DNA from: Pedobacter cryoconitis
Lineage (GTDB): Bacteria > Bacteroidota > Bacteroidia > Sphingobacteriales > Sphingobacteriaceae
DNA: 64,000 nt
Reading direction: 5' to 3'
Assembly (NCBI GenBank): GCA_019352875.1
Contig: JAAAFW010000015.1
Span: forward strand, 1,759,090 to 1,823,089
Shown here: positions 17,526 through 24,330 of the stretch, piece after piece
Layout: every line of letters begins with the position of its first letter
Numbering within the stretch: position 1 is the stretch's first letter
Notes under the pieces: model-generated
The model's input: the letters and a program-made list of their open reading frames with translations, nothing else
Database searches by the model: none
Told to the model about the DNA's origin: nothing
Program-made: the position numbers and the translations under genes

Positions 17526-18923
17526 ATGTCACAAAGTCCGCTCAATTTTCGCGATCAGTTACCCAGCATTACGCAGGATGGTAATAAAAGGCAATGGATG
17601 TATCCAAAGCTGATTAAAGGTAAACTATACCGGTATCGGTCGGCGGTTAGTTACTTCTTTCTGGGGCTGCTCTTTGCAGCTCCATTCCTTAAACTGAATG
17701 GAGAACAGCTTGTTTTACTAAATGTACTAGAGAGAAAGTTTGTCTTTTTCGGTGTAATCTTCTGGCCACAGGACTTCTACCTGTTTGTACTGGCATTGCT
17801 TACATTCATGGTTTTTATAGTCCTGTTCACCGTGGTGTTCGGTCGCGTATTCTGCGGTTGGGCATGCCCACAGACTATATTTATGGAAATGGTATTCCGT
17901 AAAATAGAGACCTGGATCGAGGGCGACAGCAAAAAGCAGAAACTATTGGATCAGGCACCGATGAGCGCAGAGAAGTTCTTCAAAAAACTCATTAAGCATT
18001 TTCTGTTCCTGACCATTTCTTTTTTGATTGCCAACATCTTTCTCTCTTATTTGATCGGTAGTGACACACTGCTGAAGATTATTACAGAACCGGTATCACA
18101 ACATATCAGCGGGTTTATTGCCATTAGCGTGTTTACTTTCGTTTTCTATCTGGTATTCTCCAGAATGCGGGAACTGGTTTGCACCGTTGCGTGTCCTTAT
18201 GGCAGGTTACAAGGAGTTCTGCTCGATAACAAAACTATTCTTGTAGCCTATGACTACCAGCGGGGCGAACCCCGCGGCAAGATTAATAAAGCCGAGCAAT
18301 CTGCAAAAGGGGACTGCACAGACTGCGGTTTATGTGTTCAGGTCTGCCCTACCGGAATAGACATCCGTAATGGCACTCAACTGGAGTGTGTAAACTGCAC
18401 CGCTTGTATTGATGCCTGTGATATGGTTATGGAAAAAACCGGGAGGCCTTTAAGGCTCATCGGCTTCAAGTCTGAAGATGAAATTGCTTCAGCTACGCCC
18501 TTCAAACTGAATAGAAGAATTTATGCTTATGCCGCTGTTTTATTCGTTTTAACTACAGTATTGAGTGTACTGCTGTTTAGCAGAAGCGATATTAAAACCA
18601 CTATCCTTCGGGCAGGGGGCACATTATATCAACTTCGTGAAAAGGAAGCAGAGGTGAGTAATCTGTATAATGTGGAAATGGTCAATAAAACGACCAGAGC
18701 TATCGATTTCAAACTCAAAGCAGACGACCCTGCTATCAGGATTCAGTATATACAACAGGAAACCAAAATCGGACCGGGGGCAAGTACCAGAATGACTTTT
18801 TTTGTTATCATGCCGCAAAATCATGTGAACAGCTATAAGTCAAAGATTACCTTCTCCCTGATGGCGGAAGGTAAGACCGCCGACCGGTTTGAAACCACTT
18901 TTATTGCACCAATAAACGATTAA
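17526..18923 (+). CDS. ccoG: cbb3 assembly iron-sulfur membrane protein CcoG
   Basis: CcoG/FixG/RdxA (465 residues) is a polytopic ferredoxin-like protein proposed to reduce copper during cbb3 oxidase assembly. The start at 17526 (MSQSPLNFRDQL) is chosen over an upstream frame inside ccoP. Visible: the FCGWACPQT motif (about 112-120), membrane helices, a VACPYGRLQG motif, and two 4Fe-4S clusters in CTDCGLCVQVCPTG and CVNCTACIDACD (about 258-305). A C-terminal immunoglobulin-like domain follows the last helix, as in the family. ccoH begins after 2 bases. Confidence 0.94.
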   Translation: MSQSPLNFRDQLPSITQDGNKRQWMYPKLIKGKLYRYRSAVSYFFLGLLFAAPFLKLNGEQLVLLNVLERKFVFFGVIFWPQDFYLFVLALLTFMVFIVLFTVVFGRVFCGWACPQTIFMEMVFRKIETWIEGDSKKQKLLDQAPMSAEKFFKKLIKHFLFLTISFLIANIFLSYLIGSDTLLKIITEPVSQHISGFIAISVFTFVFYLVFSRMRELVCTVACPYGRLQGVLLDNKTILVAYDYQRGEPRGKINKAEQSAKGDCTDCGLCVQVCPTGIDIRNGTQLECVNCTACIDACDMVMEKTGRPLRLIGFKSEDEIASATPFKLNRRIYAYAAVLFVLTTVLSVLLFSRSDIKTTILRAGGTLYQLREKEAEVSNLYNVEMVNKTTRAIDFKLKADDPAIRIQYIQQETKIGPGASTRMTFFVIMPQNHVNSYKSKITFSLMAEGKTADRFETTFIAPIND

Positions 18924-18925
18924 TT

Positions 18926-19351
18926 ATGAATTGGGGAACAAAAATAGTACTTGGACTGGGCACATTTATGAGTTTTATAATTGTGCTCGCCGTTATCATG
19001 TTTAACAGTAAAACAGATGCGCTGGTAGAACAGGATTATTACGAGAAGGGTATCCATTATGATGAAACCTTTAACCGCAAAGAACAGGTTATTAAAGATC
19101 ATGCTGCGCCGTTGATCAGCATTCAACCGGAATTACTGAATATTACTTTCAGTAAACCTGCAAAAGGTACTATCCGTATGGTACGGAATTCAGATAAAAA
19201 GCAAGACCGGATCATGCACTTTGAAACAGATACAGCTATGCAGGTTAATTTACCACTTGGCGGGTTAAAGAAAGGAGCCTGGAAATTAATTGCAGAATGG
19301 GACAGTGCAGATAAAACTTACCTGACTGAACAGGAAATACAACTGCCATGA
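18926..19351 (+). CDS. ccoH: CcoH/FixH-type cbb3 assembly protein
   Basis: A 141-residue protein with one N-terminal membrane helix (residues 5-27), then the segment LVEQDYYEKGIHYDETFNR, typical of FixH. The rest forms a small beta-rich periplasmic domain. FixH/CcoH works with CcoI in copper provision and assembly of cbb3 oxidase. It sits between ccoG and the DsbD_2/TauE-like gene and overlaps the latter by 4 bases (ATGA). Confidence 0.9.
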   Translation: MNWGTKIVLGLGTFMSFIIVLAVIMFNSKTDALVEQDYYEKGIHYDETFNRKEQVIKDHAAPLISIQPELLNITFSKPAKGTIRMVRNSDKKQDRIMHFETDTAMQVNLPLGGLKKGAWKLIAEWDSADKTYLTEQEIQLP

Positions 19352-20022
19352 ACCAGTATTATCTTGCTTTTCTAATTGGCTTGCTTGGCAGTGTACATTG
19401 TCTGGGTATGTGCGGTCCTCTGGCGTTGGCACTGCCTTCGGGCAAACAGACCTGGCTGGGTGTTTTCTTCGATAAATTCTCTTATCAGATAGGCAGAGTT
19501 ATCTCTTATGCGACGCTTGGCCTGCTAACCGGTCTGATTGGTGCCCGGCTCTGGATGCATGGAATGCAGCAGACCATTAGCCTGATCTGCGGATTTTTAA
19601 TTCTGCTGGCAGCTATTTATCAACTCGGCAAATTTAATTTTCCAGTATTGCAGCAATCCTTATTATTGCCTTTTAACAAACTATTAGGTCTTGCTTTCAG
19701 ACAGAAAGCAGGCCATTTGGTAATTGGCATATTAAACGGACTTCTTCCCTGTGGCATGGTATATATGGCACTCGCCGGCGCTCTGAATACCGGAAGCATG
19801 CAAAATGGGATGATTTATATGATATGTTACGGTTTAGGTACGCTTCCTTTAATGCTGTTTGCTGCAATGGCGGCCGGAAAACTAAATCAGTCTTTCCGAA
19901 GAAAAATGAACAAAGCAGTGCCTTATTTTCTATTCTTACTCGGAATCTGGTTTGTTCTAAGAGGGCTGGAACTGCATATTCCCTACCTCAGTCCGGCACC
20001 TCAGGGAATTGCTGTCTGTTAA
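19348..20022 (+). CDS. Sulfite-exporter-like (DsbD_2 type) membrane protein of the cbb3 cluster
   Basis: A 224-residue protein with about six membrane helices. The segment HCLGMCGPLALALP (about residues 18-31) contains a CxxxC pair in the first helix typical of the TauE/SafE-like DsbD_2 family found at the end of fixGHIS clusters. A second helix carries GLLPCGMVYMAL (about 132-143), giving paired cysteines within the membrane. A role in copper or thiol transfer for oxidase maturation is likely by context, not proven. The coding end forms one arm of a terminator hairpin. Confidence 0.82.
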   Translation: MNQYYLAFLIGLLGSVHCLGMCGPLALALPSGKQTWLGVFFDKFSYQIGRVISYATLGLLTGLIGARLWMHGMQQTISLICGFLILLAAIYQLGKFNFPVLQQSLLLPFNKLLGLAFRQKAGHLVIGILNGLLPCGMVYMALAGALNTGSMQNGMIYMICYGLGTLPLMLFAAMAAGKLNQSFRRKMNKAVPYFLFLLGIWFVLRGLELHIPYLSPAPQGIAVC

Positions 20023-20035
20023 ACAGGCAATTCCC
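20004..20035. terminator. Terminator between the cbb3 cluster and hemN
   Basis: GGGAATTGC at 20004-20012 pairs with GCAATTCCC at 20027-20035, and CTGT (20016-20019) with ACAG (20023-20026), with a 3-base bulge. It overlaps the stop codon of the upstream gene and separates two convergent operons. Confidence 0.65.
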
Positions 20036-20042
20036 TTGTATT

Positions 20043-21413
20043 TTAATCGGCCATACTAAATAACCGGGTTTGTTGTCTGGTTGCCCACAGTCTGGCGTCG
20101 AATGCCATACAGATATTTCTGAGGAATCTTTTTCCATCCGGTGTTACTTCCAGTTCATTTCTGTTAACGGTAACCAGGCCATCGGCCGACAGACTCTTCA
20201 TTCTTTCCAGACCTGCACTGATTGCCGGATGTATCAGCTCCTGCTCTGTAAGAATGGTCTTTCCATGGCACATGAGCTGAAGTATATGCTTTCTGATCAA
20301 CAGATCTTCTTCATTCAACAAATGACCTTTAAATACCGGTATTTCTCCTTTAGCCGTAAGCGCTATATAATCCTCTACCTTTTTTACGTTCTGTGCGAAA
20401 CCGGCCCAGCTGTCACTGATTGACGATACCCCCAGTCCGATCATTAGCTTTGTAGATTGATGCGTATAACCCATAAAGTTGCGATGTAGCTTTCCGCTCA
20501 TAGCGGCATGATACAGACTATCGGTCTTTAAAGTAAAGTGGTCCATCCCAATCTCTGTATAACCACCCCTGCTCAACATTTCCCTACCCATTTCATAAAG
20601 TTTTTGTTTAAGTGCTGGTTCTGGAAGGTGTTCTTCGGTATACCTGCGCTGTCCGGGTTTTACCCAGGGTACATGTGCATAGCTATAAAAAGCAATCCGG
20701 TCTGGCCGCAGTTCCAGTACAGATTTTATGGTTTCTTCAAGGCCGGCCAGTTGTTGTACGGGAAGACCATAAATCAAGTCATAATTAACAGAGGTATAAC
20801 CAATTTGACGGGCAAGCTCAGTAATATGCGCTACCTCCTCCACAGTCTGAATCCGGTTAATCATCAGCTGAACAGCAGGATCGAAATCCTGAATACCCAG
20901 GCTCAGTCTTTTGAATCCCAGCTTATATAAATCACGCAGATGCGCTGCTGTGGTATTACCTGGATGTGCTTCGAAGCTGAATTCTGCATCTTGATGTAAA
21001 ACCGACTTCTCCATAATACCATTAATCAGCAAACAGAGATTCTCCGCACTAAAAAACGTAGGTGTACCACCGCCCAAATGAATTTCCCTGATTAAAGGAG
21101 TCTCTCCCAAAGTATCCACATACAGGTCGTATTCCCGCAGGACAGCTTGCAGATACGGTAATTCTACCGCATGGTTCTTAGTGATACGGGTATTACATCC
21201 GCAATAGGTACAAAGACTTTCACAAAATGGTAAATGGATATAAAGACTGATTCCTTCTTCTGCTGATGCCGCTGAAGAAAAAGTTTCCCGGACACTTTTA
21301 AGCCATCCTTCCCTGCTGAAAGTTTGTTCATCCCAGAAAGGAACTGTGGGATAACTGGTATAACGGGGAGCAGGCACGTGATATTTCTCGCGCAGATCTT
21401 TTAGCTTATTCAT
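20043..21413 (-). CDS. hemN: Oxygen-independent coproporphyrinogen III oxidase
   Basis: HemN (456 residues) is a radical-SAM enzyme that decarboxylates coproporphyrinogen III in heme synthesis without oxygen. The 4Fe-4S motif is C-x3-C-x2-C in IHLPFCESLCTYCGCN (about residues 59-74), followed by the GGGTPTFF SAM-binding segment and a C-terminal HemN domain. The N-terminal YTSYPTVPFW segment is typical of true HemN rather than HemW. It overlaps the upstream cysteine-tailed gene by 8 bases, so both are one operon, preceded by a strong FNR-type site. Low-oxygen control of hemN is well known in other bacteria. Confidence 0.94.
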   Translation of the reverse strand: MNKLKDLREKYHVPAPRYTSYPTVPFWDEQTFSREGWLKSVRETFSSAASAEEGISLYIHLPFCESLCTYCGCNTRITKNHAVELPYLQAVLREYDLYVDTLGETPLIREIHLGGGTPTFFSAENLCLLINGIMEKSVLHQDAEFSFEAHPGNTTAAHLRDLYKLGFKRLSLGIQDFDPAVQLMINRIQTVEEVAHITELARQIGYTSVNYDLIYGLPVQQLAGLEETIKSVLELRPDRIAFYSYAHVPWVKPGQRRYTEEHLPEPALKQKLYEMGREMLSRGGYTEIGMDHFTLKTDSLYHAAMSGKLHRNFMGYTHQSTKLMIGLGVSSISDSWAGFAQNVKKVEDYIALTAKGEIPVFKGHLLNEEDLLIRKHILQLMCHGKTILTEQELIHPAISAGLERMKSLSADGLVTVNRNELEVTPDGKRFLRNICMAFDARLWATRQQTRLFSMAD

Positions 21414-21861
21414 TTCCCGCCTTTTTAATGTTCAGCTGATCACAGGATCTGGAGCAGATACAGGCTTTACCCAAACAGCGGTTCTGTTGCCATTTATCCA
21501 GGTTCAGAATGGTTTCCCTGGCCAGTGCCATTGCCTTTTCTTCCAGAGGAATGTTTTTCATAGACTGCTCGGGAACGCTGGCAACCCTGATATGCTGTCT
21601 TGCTGCCTCATCCAAATCAATATGACTAGATGTAGTAGACCGGGTTGCGATATACTTTACACCCATTGCTGCCAGCTTACTGATTACCTCAGCTGACACG
21701 TCATCATCATGCACAACAATCACAGCGTCTTTTCCATCGGCATAACTGATTGTCTCCGCACTCAGAGAGTTAGATATTAAGGTAATATCATGTTTTTTAT
21801 GATTGGCTATGGCCAGAGGTTCTTTTTCCGAAGACTTTATATTATAGGCTACTGCTCTCAT
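21406..21861 (-). CDS. D-lactate-dehydrogenase-like N-domain with cysteine-rich tail
   Basis: A 151-residue protein. Residues 1-115 resemble the substrate-binding half of D-2-hydroxyacid dehydrogenases: HDITLISNSLSAETI, ADGKDAVIVVHDDDVSAEVI, LAAMGVKYIATRS, then IDLDEAARQHIRVASVPEQS. The NAD-binding Rossmann domain is absent, and the frame ends soon after where it would start. Instead there is a tail with C129, C134, C136 and C140 (C-x4-C-x-C-x3-C), which could hold a metal or Fe-S cluster. It lies first in an operon with hemN. A redox or metal-sensing role is possible. It is not a simple truncation, because the stop overlaps the hemN start in a normal operon junction. Confidence 0.75.
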   Translation of the reverse strand: MRAVAYNIKSSEKEPLAIANHKKHDITLISNSLSAETISYADGKDAVIVVHDDDVSAEVISKLAAMGVKYIATRSTTSSHIDLDEAARQHIRVASVPEQSMKNIPLEEKAMALARETILNLDKWQQNRCLGKACICSRSCDQLNIKKAGNE

Positions 21862-21883
21862 TTGTTATCGATTTATACAATAC

Positions 21884-21891
21884 CAAAATTA
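21884..21891 (-). promoter_or_regulatory. -7 element of the small-protein/hemN operon
   Basis: Read on the minus strand this is TAATTTTG, an exact match to the Bacteroidota -7 consensus TAnnTTTG, 22 bases before the start codon at 21861. The FNR-type site centred at 21942.5 would lie near -64, close to the class I activator position. Confidence 0.45.
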
Positions 21892-21936
21892 GCAGATGGC
21901 CTGTCCGGATAGAATGAGTTTAGTCAGTCAGAAATA

Positions 21937-21948
21937 TGATGTTTATCA
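21937..21948. promoter_or_regulatory. FNR box upstream of the small-protein/hemN operon
   Basis: TGATGTTTATCA matches the FNR core TGAT-N4-ATCA at all eight specified bases. It overlaps the stop codon of the upstream response-regulator gene. Control by the FNR-type response regulator encoded beside it is inferred from its recognition helix. Confidence 0.65.
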
Positions 21949-23004
21949 GTTTTTCATTTGTTGCAGGCGAATCAAGTCAAGAATGCCGATCTGACTTCCT
22001 TTTCTTTCAATAATCCCTTCATCTTTAAAATCACTCAGAATTCGGCTGACTGTTTCTGTCGCCATTCCTGCCATTGCAGCCAGATTATCCCTGGAAATCT
22101 TAAGCAAAAACTTCTCTTGCTGCTTTTCCTGTCTGCACAAACGAATCAGTACTTCGGCCATTCTTTTACGCACAGAATGATAAGCGAGCTGTAAAAGCTG
22201 TTCCTCTTTTTCGATCAGATTATTTGATAGGATATGAATAAATTGCCGGCCTACATCCGGGTATTTATTTAACAGCTCTTCCAGTACTTCGCGGGGCAAC
22301 TGGCAGACTGCTGAGTCTTCTACAGCCTCCGCAGTTTCAGTATAAGGTTCATTAAGCAGCAAAGCCGGAATTCCAAAATATTCATCTGCTACATACATTC
22401 CGGTCAGTAACTCCCTTCCATCCGCACTCAGTTTGATTGTTTTTACTCTCCCGCTGATAACCAGATAAATTCCCGAAACCGTGTCTCCCTCATAATAAAT
22501 AATCTGTTTCTTTTTAATATGCCGCACTTTACGTTCCTGAATCAGTTGATCGAGTTGCCTCACACCTGGTGAACCTGCCAGCAGACTATTTAACCTGGAA
22601 ATAGACTGACTATAAAAAGTCTCCTGCTTGGCCTTTTTATCCAGCCGGCTTTCGATCGCATTCAGTAATTCTACATCGTCGAAGGGTTTAACCAGGTAAT
22701 CATCTGCGCCCATTTCCATTCCTTTCCTCATATCGGTTCTCTCCGCTTTCGCGGTCAGGAAAATAAAAGGGGTTGCAGAGGTTTCCGGATTTTTATTAAG
22801 CAGGTACAAAACCCCATACCCGTCTAGTTCGGGCATCATAATATCACACAGAATCAGATCAGGCAGGTGTTTACCAGCAAGTTCTACACCGGAACGCCCA
22901 TTATTTGCTTCGTATACTTTGTACCCGGCCAGCTCAAGTATTTCTGTTGTACTTTCCCGGATATCGTCATTATCTTCAATAATCAGTATTTGTTGTTTCT
23001 TCAT
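21946..23004 (-). CDS. Response regulator with FNR/CRP-type output domain
   Basis: A 352-residue fusion. Residues 1-120 are a receiver domain: acidic D11/D13, phospho-acceptor D54 in LILCDIMMPELDG, T84 and K106 in LVKPF. Residues about 145-270 are a cyclic-nucleotide-binding-fold domain. Residues about 275-345 are the CRP/FNR winged helix. The recognition helix ATETVSRILSDF has E317, S320 and R321 in the spacing that FNR uses to read TTGAT, rather than the R-E-x3-R pattern of CRP. There is no N-terminal four-cysteine cluster, so oxygen sensing would be through phosphorylation by the FixL-like kinase, whose gene ends within its start (4-base overlap). Expected targets carry the TGA-N6-TCA sites seen nearby. 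Confidence 0.92.
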   Translation of the reverse strand: MKKQQILIIEDNDDIRESTTEILELAGYKVYEANNGRSGVELAGKHLPDLILCDIMMPELDGYGVLYLLNKNPETSATPFIFLTAKAERTDMRKGMEMGADDYLVKPFDDVELLNAIESRLDKKAKQETFYSQSISRLNSLLAGSPGVRQLDQLIQERKVRHIKKKQIIYYEGDTVSGIYLVISGRVKTIKLSADGRELLTGMYVADEYFGIPALLLNEPYTETAEAVEDSAVCQLPREVLEELLNKYPDVGRQFIHILSNNLIEKEEQLLQLAYHSVRKRMAEVLIRLCRQEKQQEKFLLKISRDNLAAMAGMATETVSRILSDFKDEGIIERKGSQIGILDLIRLQQMKN

Positions 23005-24197
23005 TTTTGGGGAACCTGGTTAAAGGTGAGTATAAATGTTGTGCCCTGGTTTTGCTTACTTTCAAAGTCCACATTACCTTTCATTAACCCTACATAACGC
23101 AGTACAATATTCAACCCCAGACCTGTTCCGGGGATACTGCCTGTATTATGTGCACGGAAAAATGGCTGAAATAAATATTTCTGGTCTGTCTGTGGAATAC
23201 CGATACCGTTATCTCTGATCGTTACGATACACTGTGATTCATTCAGCTCTGTATTAAACTCAATAAAGGTGTTTTCACCGGAATATTTAATCGCATTGTT
23301 GATCAGGTTAATCATACAGTTCTTCAGCAGATTCTGATCCAGTTCGACCATACTCTGCAAACCAGTATGCTGGTAAATAATATGCTGATCCTGTTTAGCA
23401 ATCATTTGCATCTCCTCTGTAATCTCCTCACTCAGTTTGACCAGATCAAAAGCTTCTATCGCAGGCTCAACACGTCCTGCTTCCAGTTTTTCAAGTGATA
23501 GGAAATCATTCAGGATCGTAGTCAGATTACCGACGGCGTTTTTAATTTTCTGTACGTGTTTTTCGATCTGTTTATTTTCGTATGGTTGTGCATACTTTTC
23601 GATCAGGGAAGATGAAAGCTGCACTGAGCTAAGTGGAGTCCTGAATTCATGTGAAGCCATGGAAACAAACCGGCTTTTCATCTGGTTCAGCTCTTTTTCC
23701 TTTTCCAGCGATAAACTGACTTCTTCTTTAGCCTCTCTTAATGCTGTGACAGTCTTCTTTAAACTTTTGGTTCGCTCTTCAACAAGATTTTCCAGTTCCG
23801 CAGCATATTCCATCAGGCGTTCTTCTGCTTCCTTCTCCTTGGACAAATCGTGGATAAAACCGGTATAAATGATGCGATCTTTATACTGCACCTCACTAAC
23901 CGCCAGCCGGAAGGGAAATGTAGTACCATTTCTACGCAACCCTTTTACTTCCCTGCCTTTACCAATAATGTGTTTTTCACCGGTATGCTGATAATGGGCA
24001 AGATAACCGTCATGCGAGGATCTGTCCGGATCTGGCATCAACATGGAAATATTGCGACCGACTACATCCTGAATTTCATACCCAAATAGTTTTAATGCGG
24101 CAGGATTGAGACTTTCAATCGTTCCACGCTGGTCTATAGTGATAATCCCATCAATAGCAGTCTCGATAATTGCCTGCAATAATTTAGCATTTTCCAT
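23001..24197 (-). CDS. FixL-type heme-PAS oxygen-sensing histidine kinase
   Basis: A 398-residue soluble kinase without membrane helices. Residues 5-120 form a PAS domain very close to that of rhizobial FixL: LMPDPDRSSHDGYLAHYQHT, then HIIGKGREV and GLRRNGTTFPFRL. His62 aligns with the heme-ligating His200 of B. japonicum FixL, His76 with His214 and Arg82 with Arg220, which contacts bound oxygen. A coiled linker (about 120-175) leads to the HisKA H-box ASHEFRTPLSS (H183) and an ATPase domain with NLINNAIKYS, DNGIGI and GTGLGL. It should autophosphorylate when oxygen is low and pass phosphate to the FNR-type regulator encoded next. Confidence 0.93.
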   Translation of the reverse strand: MENAKLLQAIIETAIDGIITIDQRGTIESLNPAALKLFGYEIQDVVGRNISMLMPDPDRSSHDGYLAHYQHTGEKHIIGKGREVKGLRRNGTTFPFRLAVSEVQYKDRIIYTGFIHDLSKEKEAEERLMEYAAELENLVEERTKSLKKTVTALREAKEEVSLSLEKEKELNQMKSRFVSMASHEFRTPLSSVQLSSSLIEKYAQPYENKQIEKHVQKIKNAVGNLTTILNDFLSLEKLEAGRVEPAIEAFDLVKLSEEITEEMQMIAKQDQHIIYQHTGLQSMVELDQNLLKNCMINLINNAIKYSGENTFIEFNTELNESQCIVTIRDNGIGIPQTDQKYLFQPFFRAHNTGSIPGTGLGLNIVLRYVGLMKGNVDFESKQNQGTTFILTFNQVPQK

Positions 24198-24209
24198 GGT
24201 GTGTTTTTA

Positions 24210-24217
24210 CAAATATA
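24210..24217 (-). promoter_or_regulatory. -7 element of the FixL-like kinase operon
   Basis: On the minus strand this reads TATATTTG, an exact match to TAnnTTTG, 12 bases before the kinase start at 24197. Confidence 0.5.
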
Positions 24218-24248
24218 GAAATTTTAGCCTGATGCACAGATGCGACTC

Positions 24249-24277
24249 AAATCACCGTAAAACGTGATTTTCGTCAT
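24249..24277. promoter_or_regulatory. Inverted repeat and FNR-type site between the kinase and the 611-residue gene
   Basis: Two overlapping signals lie in the divergent promoter region. AAATCAC-N8-GTGATTT (24249-24270) is a perfect 7-base inverted repeat. TGATTTTCGTCA (24265-24276) fits TGA-N6-TCA and matches the FNR core at seven of eight bases. A -7-like TATTTTG at 24301-24307 would place the FNR-type site at about -41.5 for the 611-residue gene. The site could serve both directions. Confidence 0.5.
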
Positions 24278-24330
24278 ATTTTAGGCCGTGATTTCTAGTC
24301 TATTTTGTAGTTAGATTTAAATCAGATTGC

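Noticed and set aside
24249..24270. Reading AAATCAC-N8-GTGATTT as a CRP site
   Set aside because: CRP sites have TGTGA on the left and TCACA on the right; here the half-sites are in the opposite orientation, so it is listed only as an inverted repeat.
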